DNA from: JAAYCI01 sp031549285
Lineage (GTDB): Bacteria; Bacillota; Clostridia; Oscillospirales; Ruminococcaceae
Assembly (NCBI GenBank): GCA_031549285.1
Contig: JAVBPZ010000023.1
Coordinates: forward strand, 1-44,783
DNA length: 44,783 nt
Direction of reading: 5' to 3'
Positions 1 through 12,600 of this stretch are shown here, one piece after another (position 1 is the stretch's first letter; every line of letters starts with the position of its first letter). A model generated the notes under the pieces. That model saw only the letters and a list, made by a program, of their open reading frames with translations, made no database searches and had not been told where the DNA came from. Position numbers and translations under genes: made by a program.

Positions 1-267
1 AGGGCGCACCGAAAAGGTCATGTCTCTTGCATCTCTTGCCCTGCCGCCGTTGAAACGGCAAAACTGCTCTTTTTTAGCTCATTGGTAACTGATAGCCGCT
101 TTATTAACACAAAGGGCAAGGGCCTTACAGCTAAAGCAAAGGGCAGTCCGACCACCGGCATAGCCGGTGGTGTTCTCGTGCTAAAGCACAACCCGTAAAA
201 GGGCAGCCTGCTGTAACAGTAGGCTGCCCTCCCTTTTCTTATACCGCACATTTTACCGCACCAAATA
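1..267. other. Intergenic stretch downstream of the giant gene
   Basis: No convincing coding region is seen here. The stretch holds three inverted repeats: GCCGTT/AACGGC at 46-59, ACCACCGGC/GCCGGTGGT at 151-171, and the terminator at 200-230. Several short direct copies of an AAAGGGCA-like word also occur (around 111, 139 and 198). The hairpins may be successive back-up terminators or mRNA 3' end structures for the long transcript arriving from the right. Confidence 0.5.
200..230 (-). terminator. Intrinsic terminator of the TPR/giant protein operon
   Basis: A 10-bp perfect stem (AGGGCAGCCT with AGGCTGCCCT) is extended by an inner CTG/CAG pairing around a TAA loop. Read on the minus strand it is followed by TTTT. 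It lies about 40 bases after the stop codon of the giant gene, where its terminator is expected. Confidence 0.85.
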
Positions 268-600
268 TCACGGTCCTTTGGCCCGCAGTTCAGCCGCCTG
301 CAGCGCCTGCTCCAGCTCGTCTTCTTCCTCCTTGCGGCGGCGCATGAGCATGATAATGAGGAACATGGTAATAAGCCCCAACAACCCCAATAATACCAGC
401 CAGAATGCGTTAAATACGATAATCGGATCTTCGTTCTTCTTATCCCTGTTGTACTTGACGATAGGGGTTCCTTTTTTGTTTCTGATCTTCTGTACCGGTG
501 GGGTCGGCGGCTCATCGTCTGTCTGCGTGGAACGCCGGCGGCGGGTAATTATTTCTTCCTCCGGTCCCGGGCCGGGCCATCTATCATACCTGGGCTCCGG
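268..600 (-). other. C-terminal stalk, membrane span and charged tail of the giant protein
   Basis: The last about 110 residues are unlike the rest. A Pro/Gly/Arg-rich stretch (PPPKPEPR, then RRRR) is followed by a Lys/Asp-rich linker. A hydrophobic span containing FWLVLLGLLGLITMFLII follows, then MRRRKEEEDELEQ and a short Ala-rich tail. With an N-terminal signal peptide this predicts a type I topology: repeats outside, about 30 residues inside. It is an alternative to sortase anchoring, and no LPXTG-like motif precedes the span. Confidence 0.8.
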
Positions 601-3600
601 TTTTGGTGGCGGCACATAGGTGTTGCGGCCATATACCCAGCCCAAAATGCTGACCAGATGCGCTGTACCAGACACGTTGTAGGTCAAGAAATCTTTGCGG
701 CGACCCACATCGCCCATGGCGATGATGTCCAGGTTTTTCGCCGTGATGTTGTGCCCCCAAACCTTGCCCCAGGCCCGCAGGACAATGTCACCGGCAGCCT
801 TGAGCTGTCGAATGTGCAGGTCCTGCGCCAGGCTGGCAAGGTACATGTTCCGCGCCTGCGCGTACAGGGTGTCCACATCCAGTACCAACAGCGCGCCCGC
901 TGCGCCGATGTTGCCCGTCGCGGTAAGCCGCGCCGTGCTGGCGGTGATGTTCGCAAGACCGGTGGAGGTGCCGGCCAGAATGCTGCCGTTCACCACCAGC
1001 TCCACATACTGCGCAATGATTTCGCCTACCGTCAGGGTGCGGTCATTGTGCAGGATGACATTGTTTGCCTGGGCGGACAGTTCCTTCGCGCTAAGCAGGA
1101 ACGGCCGCGCACTGGTGCCCAGGTTGCCGCCAATGGCGTTCAACACCACCTGGCCCGCGGTAATCCAATTGCCTGTAGCGCCCGGCGCCACCACAATGTC
1201 CCCGAACGCGGTAATTTGGACCACCGCCGCCCTCAGCGGCAGGAACACCAGCCCGCTGTCGCTTTCCAGGTACATGCCGTCTTGTTTTGCATTCCCCACA
1301 CGCGCGTCCAAAATGCCGCCCACATGGATACCCAGCGCGTTGCCTGCTTCGCCGATGGCGCCGCCGGCGCGCAATACCAGATCCCCCGCCGCGCTGATGG
1401 ACATGCTGCCTGCGGCGGCGGCCTTTGCATCTTCCGCCTGTTGCCACAGACGGTCTGCCTGCCGTTGCAGCAGGTCGGCCGTCCACTGCAGGATAGCCGC
1501 CGCCAGCAGGATGTTTTGCTGTTGGGCGTCCAGGGCATCACGGGCCGCCTGCGCGTCCAGCAGCAACTGCTCTTTGTCCAGCACCAGTTGCCAGCGTGTG
1601 TCTGCCTTCGCCTGTTGGGCGTCGATCTTCGCTTGCATTGCGTCGATCTTCGCCTGCCAGGCGTCTATCTTCTCTTGCAGTGCATCGATATCATCCTGTT
1701 CCGCATTGGGATCGTTCAGCAGGTCCAGCATGTCATCGTTCAACTGCTTCCAGTCCTCATCGTCCGACAGGTCCTGCATCTCGTCTTTCAGTTTTGTCAA
1801 AGCGTCATTCTCTTTGTTGAAATTCGCAAGCGCTTTGTCATAATCTGCCTGGGCCTTCGTGAGGGCTTTCTGTACCCCGGCCAAGTTGTTGTCATACGCG
1901 AAGCGCCCATTGGTGATGTGCTCTTCCAGCACCACCGCCAAGGTACGAATGGCATCCACGTTTGCCTGGAACTGTGCGGCACGTTTTTCCGCCTCGGCTG
2001 CCAGCCGCGCCAGATCCGCAGCGCTGGCATCGGTAATCTTGCCGGGCGATACCAGCGTTACGTTGCCGCCGCCGGTAATTCTGCCCACAATCACGTCGCC
2101 GGAGTATTCCACCAGGTAGATTTCACCGGTGGCCGCGGCGCTCAGGGTGCCGCCGGCCGCTGCGTCGGTGTCTACCAGCATGGGCTGTTTTTTGGTGCCT
2201 ACGGTGCCGTTCAGTGCGGTGATAGAAACCGAGATGCCCTTCACCCAAACGGCCTTGTCCAGTTTGTTGCCCTGCCGCACGCTGCGCTGGCCAATGATGG
2301 AAACATTGCCACCGGCATGCGCGTAGCCAATAATCAGGTTGGCGTCTGCCGTGTTCCACAGCTGCATATCACCCTGGGACAGCGCATATATCTGGCCGGT
2401 GGCGCTGTCCGCCTGCAGAATCAAATCGCCTACATCGTCGATGTGGATATCGCCGTTGGCCACGGCGGTAATCTGCTTGTCCACGTCGGTGACGATGAAC
2501 TGGGTAATGGTGCCCACGGTGCCTTGCGGCGCCAGCAACATGGCGTTGCCGCCGGCGGTAATGTTGGGCTTGGTTTCGCCTTCCACACGCCGGTCATACA
2601 GGGTGCCGTCCGGCGTGAACAGTACCACGTCGCCCCCCGCCTTGATAACGCCCAGGCCCAGGTCGCCCTGGTTTTCAAAGACATAGACGCTGCCACCGGC
2701 GGTAGCGGTCAGGCGGGTAGCCTCCAGCAGGTCGTGCGCACGAATCCATACGAACTGCAGCTGGAACTCCAGCGCCCACTGCAGCACCGGGTTACCGTCT
2801 TTGTCCAGTACGGGGTTGCCGGCTTTATCCAGCACCGGCACCTGCTTCAGCACCGGGATGTATTCGCCGGTATCCGGGTCGGTGTCCAGCTCCTTCGCCT
2901 GGCTGATGTGCACCGGGCGGGTGGTGCGCTGCTCAATGACCAGCGGCTGCGCGGCGGAACCAATGTCCCTGCCGGCCGTCAGGGTAATTTCCCGGCCACT
3001 GACATGCAGTATGCTGTTTGCGTCCGCCAGAATGGAACCCTGCACCGCATGAAGGGTTACGTTGCCGTGGTGCGAGTAAATGAGCCCCGCGGTGAGGTTA
3101 CCGGTCAGCTGGGTGATGAAGATATCGCCCTGGTTGTTCACGTAACCGCTGCCGTCCGAGTACTCGATGGTCATGTGGAACGCACGGCCAGGCTCATCCT
3201 GTGCCGCCGGCTCGGTGTTCGCACCATAATCCCGCAGCGCCCAGGCTTTTTGAATCAGTTCTGCAATCAGGTCCTGCGGAATCAGGCCCAGCAACGTGGC
3301 GGCGATGTCCGCCCTATTGCCTTCAATGGCGTTTTGCAGCCACTGGCCCGCCAGCTTGTCGGTCACGAATACCGGCAGGTTATCCGGGTCATAGTCGGGG
3401 TCGTCCGGGTCGTACATCGGGTCGTCTTTGTCCGGTACCGGCACCGCCAGCACACCCGCCAGCATCGCCGCTATCTTCGCATAGCGGTCGGGGTCGTCTT
3501 CGTCGGCCAGCAGGTCTTCCAGGTCCTGTTCGGTAAACAGGTCTTCGTCTGTCAACAGGTCCTTCAGGGTTTTCAGGTCAATAAGGCCTTCTTCCACCAT

Positions 3601-6600
3601 CCAGGCCAGCGCGTCGGTGGTTATCAGCTGTGCCCAAACGTCCCGTGGCAGGCTGTCCACAATCCACTTCGTCAGTTCCTTCGGTGTCTGTTTTTCCAGC
3701 GGGAACAGGATAATCTGCAGGCCGCTGTCGTTCAGGTAGTCGCCGGTTTGGGTGTTGCCATCCTTGTCCGGGCCGGTGCGAATATCTTGCGCCGGGCGCA
3801 CACGGGAGAATGCCTCGCCCACCAGCATCACCGCATCGATATAGTAGTGGCGCACACGCTCTACCCACAGAATCAGCGTTTCGGGAATATCCACCACCAT
3901 GATGGTATCCGCCGTGCCAATGTCGGTCTTAGCGGACAGGCGCACGGTGCTGTCTGCGTCCGCCCACAGGTAACTGGTGGCAAACAGCGGGTAAATGCCG
4001 CCGCCGTTTGCGCGCAGGATCAAATCGGTGTCCACCGCCTCAATTACATGGTACTGGATATTTCCGGTTTGGGTGGTGGTAAAGGTGACCCCGCTGTTCT
4101 TCGCGTCCAGCTGGAACACGAATATGTCACCCTTCGCGGTAAAGTTCACCTTGCTGGTATAGGCCACCATGACCACCGAGAAGATCTTGCCCCCCGCCGT
4201 AAAGGTAAGGGTGCTGTCACGGGCATCCAGTTCCGGCACCGTGATGTCGCCGGTGGTGGCGGTAAAGGTAAGGGTGCTGTCTGTGACGGTCAGTACATCC
4301 GCGGCGATGTTTCGCCCGGCTGTGTAGGTAAGGGTACTGCCCGTGGCCCACAGCGTCGTGGTCAGGATATCCTGCCCCGCCTTGAAGGTAAGGTCGCTGT
4401 CTGCCGCGGCCAAACCGGTTGTGGTAATGCTACCCGCGGTAGCGGTAAAGTTCAGCGTGCTGTTTGCCGCCATCAGCGTTTCCGCCGTAATGTTCTGCCC
4501 CGCCGTGAAGGTAAGCTTGCTGCCGTTCATCGCCGCCAGGGCGGTTGTAATAATGCTGCCCGCGGTAGCGGTAAAGTCCAGCGTGCTGTTCGCCGCCGTC
4601 AGCGTCTCGGCCACAATATTTTGCGCCGCGGTGAAGCTAAGGGTGCTGTTCACAGCATCCACGGTGGTGGTTGTAATGCTGGCGCCCTCGGCCTTGAAGG
4701 TAAGCTTTGCGCCGTTTTTCGCCTGGATGGAACTGCAGGCAATGCCACGGGAAGCCGTCCAGGTAAGTTCGCTGTCATCCGCAACCACGTCCGGCACGGT
4801 AATGTCGCCGTCGTGCGCGGTATACACCACCACGCTGCCGGTGGCGGTCAGCTTTTCACCGGCAATCCCCTTGGCGGAATCCAGCGTTACCGTTGCCTTG
4901 CTGGCACCATCGTTACGAGCCACCAGGCGGCCAAAGCTGATGGAGCCAACCTTGGTCTTCAGCCACAGCACCTTGCCCACCACCTCGGTATCGGTGGCAA
5001 TGGTGATATTGTGCTGCGGTACCAGCAGCCAGGTGTTGGTCAGCAGGTATTTGTTGCCGGCCAGGTCATAGAACCGCAGGACGCCGGTATCGTCCACCGA
5101 CACAATCTCCAGCGGTTTTGCTTCGCTGCCGATAGACCCGGAGGAATTGGAAGTAAAGGTGATATCGCCCTGCGCCTGTACGTTCGGGGCACCAGTAGCA
5201 GCGCCGGTGCGACCGTCAGACAGGGTGCCCTTCGCGTCGGTCATGGTGATGCTCACGTCGCTGCCGGCCAGGTTGCCAATCAGGTATTCGCTGCCCTCAA
5301 TGGTAATCCAGTCCTGCGTTTTGCTGTCTTGGTTCGGGAACAAAACGCCGCCGGCGGAATCCACCACGGTATAGGCCGCGGTGTCCTTGTATGCCAGCAG
5401 CACCGGGCCGCCGGACGGAATGTAGTAATAGAACACTTCGTAACCTGCTTGTGCGTTGTATACACGCACAACCCGCAGCCACAGTTTGCCACCCTGGGTA
5501 TATTCTGTGGTCTCTACTTTTACCGGAATGGCGCTGCCGTCCTGCAATGTGACGGTGCTGTCCGTGGTGGTAGACGCCGCGGGAACGCCGTCGTTGGCCA
5601 GCGTCCAAGTGGTGCCAATCAGCACATAGTACCGGCCCTGCACATCCACCGCCACGTCGGTGGTCAGCTGCTCCAGCATGACCTGTTGGCCGCTGCGCAG
5701 GATAACCGACTGAACGTTCTTCACATTGTTCGCCTGGATGTAGGTGGAGGAATAGTTTGTGCCGTCGTACCGTGCCCGGAAGCTGCCCTCAATCATTACG
5801 ATGATGCTGTTTTCGATGGTAACGTTGTCAGAGCCCAGCACCAGCGCCACATACAGCTGGTTGGTAACGCGATAGGCAATTTCCGATGTGCCCGGCAGGG
5901 TGGTGCGCTTCACGGGAATGTTCTCCACCGCGCCCACAAAGGTAATGTTGCTATAGGTAAGCGGTGTAACACCATCCTCGGCATACTCCTTGCCAAAGTC
6001 TATCAGGTAATAGCCCTCGTCGGTGGGGGCCACCACCAGTGACGCCACGGTTTGTTGCAGCAGGATGATTTCGATGGTGCGCTCCCGCAGGCCCAACTGA
6101 TCCCAGGTGAAGGTATAGTACAGGTTCTGTCCTGCATCGCCCTTCCCATAGTACATGCACACGCCTGCGATATCACGATCTTCTTCATATGCAATATCTT
6201 CGTGGATTTCGCCCACCTGCTGCTGCAGGCCCCAGTATTTGCCGGCCATCGCATTGTAAAATGCGTTTTGGGCAGCGGTACCGGTGGTGCCCGGCGCCAC
6301 ATAGTACAGATTATCGCCCACCAGCTGTATTCCGGTAAGCTGTGTGGAAAGAAGCGTGCCAAAAGGATTATTCGTATAATCCCAATAATGCAGTACCCAC
6401 TGCCCGGTGCTCGTCGCATATGACACATACATATACTGCTGCAGACCGGTACTGGTAATACCCCAATCGGACGCGTACATAAGATATGAAGTGGCCCGAG
6501 AGATGTACTGGGAGATAAGGGAGGAAGTGTTGTGTTCCACTCCGTCCACGCCCACCTGGTACATCAGGCTGCCGCTGAAGGAACGCGCGATACGCTTGCC

Positions 6601-9600
6601 GTCCTTATCGGTGACATATTGGTTAATCCAGTCACTCGCAATCAAGCTGGAAATATCGCCTATCTCATCCAGGCTGTAGGCGTACATCTGGTCGCCCTTG
6701 ATGCCAATGAGGTAGAAGACGGTCTCCATGTCCCCGAACAGGGTGTTGCCGTTTGGCTTGTGCCCGGTGATGTAGTAGTAAGCCACACCGTTGTCGGTAC
6801 GCCAATAGGTCAGGCCGGCTTCCTGTTCCTGGTATATCTTCTTGGCCTCATTGTAATAATAGTAGATAAACTGGAACTGGCCGGTGGCGGTGCCCAGGTT
6901 GTTCATAATCCACTTCTGGTCTATCGCCTCCAGCAGCGCCTCAAACTCATAGCCTTTTTCCACGGTCAGCAGGCCCTTGGACAGGTTCAGCTTTATGCCC
7001 GCGCCCAGCTTCACCCAGCTGTCGCCGTCTTCGGTATAGAAGCTATAGTCCGCCAGGGTCATATCCACCGTGTTGCTGCCGACCTTTTCCACCACGCGCA
7101 GCAGTTCGCCCGCAGCACTCAGGTACAAAATGGTGCCGTTCGGCAGCTGGTAGGTGTACACGCCGGTCACCGGGTCGTACCCGGTCTGATAACGTTTCAG
7201 GGCGGTGTTGCTGAGCGTGACATCCTTGGACAGGCCCACCAGGCTGCCGGTGAGGTAGGAAAGCGACCCCGGCAGCGGAATGGAAATGGTGTTTCCGCCC
7301 TTCAGGCCATAAATGCGTTTTGCATCATTCAGCAGCAGGTCCATTTTGCCGTCTGTGATAATTTTTTCCACATACAGTTTTTCGGCCGGCGGCGTGTTGG
7401 ACTTCGCCCCGTTCAGCGAGCTCACTTCCTCGTACACGGCCGGCGTCAGGGAGATGTACACATCGCCGGTGGCGGTAATATTCGCCACCGAATTCCGCCC
7501 GGCACGCACGAACATGTATGCCGCGAAACGCTGGCTGGCGCTGCTGCCGATATCTGCCGCGCCGCTGATGGTAAGCATGTGCGCCCATACCGGCGCCACG
7601 GTGCCCGCGCCGCTGACCATGGTTAGCTCTTTCACGCTGGTCAGGTTACCGCCCACTTCGCCGGTCCAGATAAAGTCCACATCGCCCCAGCGGTTCGCAA
7701 TCAGGCCGGAAACATGCACATTGGCTGTGGTGCGGGTCTCCATGCGGATATACAGTTTGCCTTTAACATAGGTCTTGTCCAGGTCGCTGGCCATGTTGGC
7801 ATAGTTTGTGGGGTACTGCCCCGGGGACACCCGCAGATACGGGGAAATATAGTTCACATTCTGCAGGGTAATGCCCTCCAGGAACACGTTTCGCTCCGAG
7901 CGGTTGATGATAACCACTTCGTACAAGAAGTCCTGGCCATACACCTGGTAGTTGATGGGGCTGGTGGTGATGTAGCCAATGTATAGTTTGCCCGGTTTTG
8001 CGTTTTCGATGCGGCCAATATCCACACGCCCACTGCTGACCCGCACGATAGACGGATCCGCCAGGCCCACGGTACGTACCACGCCGTTCGGGTCGATATC
8101 AATGAGCACACCCGCGGCGCCGTCGCCCAGGTAGAACTTCGCCCCATTCACCGTTAAGATGCGCGTGGCGGTATACACTCCCTCGCGATGGTCACCGGCC
8201 GAGGCAATGCCGGTACGCCGGGTGCGCGCGGACTGTTGGTTGGTCAGGGCAGGCGCCACTGCATCCACGCTGACATCCGCACTGTAAATGGTGACGTTCG
8301 GCCCCAGCTTGGTGCTGGTGGTTACCGAGCCTTCCCGCTTGGCATATGCGTCGGTTGCGCCAATCGCCTGGATAAACCCATACGCATACGCCCATACCTT
8401 GTATTGCGGGCCCGCCGGGTCTGCCAATGCCAGGATATTCACCTGCTTGTAGCCGCGGATCTCCACGTTCGAGACGGCAACGCTTGCTATACTTGACTCC
8501 ATGTGGGTCTCGCTGCGGGCATCCACGTTTGCGCCAAGGCCACGACCACGGGCATAGGTGTCGGACTTGATTTGCACATAGCCGTAATACGCCCGGATGT
8601 CCACATAGCTGCCGATGATGACCGCCACGCCGCCGGTACCATTTTCACCCACCAGCACGTTGGCTTTCAGTTCGGCATTGTTAAAGGCTTTCGCGTCTGG
8701 GTTTGCGCCCAGGCCGGACTGGAACGCGTACGCATAGGAATACTGATTCCCGCGTGAAGCATCCGCACGAATGTTCACGCTGCCGAACGGTGCTTTTATG
8801 ATGGCATTTTTTTGCACTTCGGTCTTGCTTTCAGTGGTTACGGCGAAGTTGCGCGCCCAGCTGTCCGCAATGGCCACCACCGCCGTGGAGGTAGCGTAGG
8901 CGTATGCCTCCAGCTGATCGTTCCGGCCAGCGCTGGAGAGGATATTGATGGAACCATAGTCCGACTCAATCACCGCGCCGGAGTATATGGTGGTGTAGGT
9001 GGTACGCGTCAGCTTGTTTTCTGCCTTGATGGTGCTGCCGGCATAGAAGCCACCGGCACGCCCGTCGGTAAAGGCGTACATCTTCGCCTGCGAGTATGCC
9101 TCTATCAAAATGTTACCGCTGGCAAAGATAGAGGACGAACCAATGTACACGGTGCTCTTCACATCCTGCGTGTTCGAGCCGAACATGCTGTCCGCACTGG
9201 CCGCAAACCCGATGCTCTTACCCATTACTATAGACTCGGAAACGGTGTAGTCCACCGCACGCACCGTTACGGTGCCGCCAGCGGTCAGTTTCGAGTCGTT
9301 GCCCACATAGGCGGTGGTCTGGTAGTAAGATTCGGTCGGCACCTTGGCGTCCGATACGCTGGCCAGGCCATAGGTCGTTCCGCCCTTGCTGTCTGCTTTC
9401 ACGTCGCCGTGGTTGTAGGCGTATACATATATGTTGCCTTTTGCGGTCAGGGTAGCGTTATTCCCTACATAAGCCTGCGCCGTCTGCCGTGCGTTGGACT
9501 GCCCCAGGTAGGCCAAGGCCTTGGCCACGCCGGCCACTACCACGCCCGCGCTGCCCGGGTTCTCGGTAAAGGCGCGGACAGTGGTGTCATTCTTCGCAGT

Positions 9601-12600
9601 AATGTCTATGTTCGCGCCGGTTGCCGTCAGGGTAACATTTGCCACATAGGCGCTGGTGTTGTCATTTGCATAGGCCATGGCTGTCAGCCCGCCGTAAGAA
9701 GCAAGCGCAACACCAAAGTTCGTTTTGGAGGTGGCGTTTGAATAGCTCCATGTTTCCGCGTTCACCGCCACAGACCGGGCGCTTACGCTGCCGCCACCGG
9801 AAATATAGGCCTTGTTGGTCACCTTGGTACGGGCAAGGGCGGTGTTGCTGGTCACGCCCACCAGGCTCAGGCTGGCGCCGCCGGCCGAGCCGCCCACCGT
9901 GGCAAGCGCGCTGGCACGGGCCGTCTGGCTACCAAACAGTGATTCCACCGTCAGCCCGCCGCCCATGGTGATGGCCCCAGAATAGTTCACATACGCGTTC
10001 TGCTTCGCGTCCAGCGTGGCGGTTACGCTGTTCACCGCCACCCGCACCGCGCTTATGGTCATTTGATAGGTGCGCCCCTCGGCGGTGGCGCTGCCGCTGC
10101 CCACCGCGCGCACGCTGACCGCACCGGCCACGGTGGCACTGCCGCTGCCAGACAGGCTGGCATTCGCCGTAACGCCGGTGTTTGCGCTGGCCGTGTTCAC
10201 CGACATATCCAGCACGCTGGCGGACAGGCCGCCCGCCGGGCCGGTGGCCGCGTACGAGGTAACCGTATAGGTAGTATACACCGTGATGCCCGCGGCGGTG
10301 TTGCCGGTGCCGCCTATGCCAAAGTCTGCCGTAAAGGTACCGCCGGCGTTGGCGCTGGTAATAAGCACCGTCACATTGGCCAGGCCAATGCTGGTGCTGG
10401 GCACGATGATGTCCGCCTTGGCGTAGGAGATTGCATCCACCTTCACCAGGACGTCGCCGGTAATGTTAAACCGGACGCCGGTGGTGTATGCTTTCGCCGT
10501 TGCCTTCATGATGGCGGTGGCCTCGCTGGCGTCGCCGCCGATAAGCGTAAGGCTGACGCCCTTATCTGTCCCGTTGCTGCCCACGGTGGCAATGGCCCCC
10601 TGCGGGTTTGCCGTGGTATGTTTCTTGTTGAACAGCGACTCTACCGTCAGGGCAGCCGCGGTAATCTTGGCGTTCAAAATGTAGGCGTTCTGCGTGGCGT
10701 CCACGGTGGCCTCGGCCACGTTCACCGCCAGGCGCACCGCGGTGGCGCTGAAGTTCACGCCGCCAATCTTGGCCTCGGCCTTCGCATCACCGGTCACCCG
10801 CACAACCACGGCGCCGCCGGTGCTCACTTCCCCACTGCCGCTTATATAGGCGCTGGCCTTCACACCGGTAAACGCCTCTGCCAGGTTTGTTTGGCCGCTG
10901 ATGGCGCTAGCCAGGCTGCCGGCCGGGCTGGTGGTAGCTTCAGACAGGCACAGGTAGGTAGTGGTCACTGTCACACTGCTGGCCTTCACCAGCTTGTTCG
11001 TGCCGGTGTTTACATAGGCATCAAACGTGCCGGCCGCGTCCGCTTTGGTGCTCAGCACCGACACATTCGCCAGGCCGATGACCACGCTGGCCAGGCTTAC
11101 CTTTGCCTTGGCGTAGGAATTCGCTGTTACCGTCACGTTCAGCGCACCGCTCGCGTCAATGGCTGCGTTTTGGGTATACGCCTTCACGGTAGCGGCCATG
11201 GTAGCGGTAGCGGTGCTCACGTCGCCGCTAATCAGGGACAGCTTCGCGCCACCGCTGCTGCCCACGGCAGCTTCGGCTCCCTGCGGGCTTGTGGTGGTGT
11301 GGCCTTTGTTAAACTCCGAAGTTACCGTAACGCTGTTTGCCTTTATGGTAGCATTTTCGATATAGGCGCTTTGTGTCGCCGCCACCTTGGCGATAACCAC
11401 GTTCACCGCCACGCTGATGGCCGCCGCTTCGAAATCAATGCCCGGAATCTCCGCCTCTGCGGTGGCGGTACCGGTTGCTTTCACCGTAACGGCTCCGCTG
11501 CGCGCGGTCAGGCTGCCGGTCCCGGTGATGCCTGCCTTTGCGGTAATGCCCACTGTGGCGTCGGCCACGTTGGTCTTCACAGAATACATGCTCAGCGCCA
11601 TGGTAAAGCCGCCGTCCGGCTGCAGCGCTTTCGCGTATGCGGTGGCAATGTACTCCACCAGCACATCCACCGCTGTGGCGGAAATGACGGCGCCGGTGGT
11701 GTCGATAATAGCCTCAAAGGTTCCATTGGCCTTCGCATACAGCACGCTGACACCAATGCCCACATAACTGACCGAGCCCGCATCTTGCGGCGTGGTGGCG
11801 CTGGCGTAAGATTTACCCAGTGCCTTTACGGTAATTTTGCCGGTAGCATAGATAGACGCTTTGGATATCTTGGCGGAATTGGTTGCGTTCGAAAGGGCCG
11901 TGGCACTGTTCGCGTTTACGTTCACCAGGCTAAGGGAAACGGGGTTACCCTTAGCATCCTTGCCAGAACCGTTGCCTCCCAGCTGAGCCACCGCGCCCTC
12001 ATTGTTGCCGTTGTTCAGGGTGGAGGTCACATCCACCGTACCGGCTCCGATGATGTTCACAGTTTCTATCAGTGCACTCTGGCTGGCGGACAGGGTAGCC
12101 ACCGCCAGGTTCGCCACGATGCTTACCACGCCCACCGTCAGCTTCGGCGTGTTGATGACTGCTTTCGCGGTGGCGGTGCCCAGCGCCTTCACGCCAATGT
12201 TCCCGGCGGAAATGCGCCCGGTGCCGGTAATTTTGGCAATCGCCTTAAAGGTGGTGATGGCAACGGCCAGGTTAAACTTGGCACTGGCATAGCTGGCGGA
12301 AACACCGCCGGCGGACGGCGTAATGTCGGCCACCGCGCGGGTCAGGGTATCGGTTTCCACCGTAATAGCGCCTGCGGTCACGTCGGCGCCGGTAGATACC
12401 GTAGCCGGCACCTCCAGGATCGCCTCAAAGCTGCCCTGTGCATACGCAAAGCCAAAGATGAGCGACGCGGAAATGACCGACAGCTCCAGGTTCGTAACCT
12501 TCGCCAGTACGCCGGCGTTGCCGTAGCTGCCTATTTTTATGCTGCCCAGCGCGCCGGTATCGGGGTTTTTCACCGTCAGGGCGGTGGGCTTCACTTTTGC

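Noticed and set aside
268..600. LPXTG-type sortase signal at the end of the giant protein
   Set aside because: No LPxTG or similar motif lies before the C-terminal hydrophobic span. The span with a longer charged tail fits a plain membrane anchor better.
4070..4840. Regular direct repeats considered as a CRISPR array
   Set aside because: The repeats are continuous and in frame, have no unique spacers of equal length, and encode beta-helix rungs. No cas genes are present in the window.
658..6042. Plus-strand open frame of 1,794 codons opposite the giant gene
   Set aside because: It is a shadow produced by the GC-rich, biased codon use of the minus-strand gene. It has no ribosome binding site or signal, its composition is rich in His, Arg and Gln as is usual for antisense frames, and the opposite frame has clear protein features.
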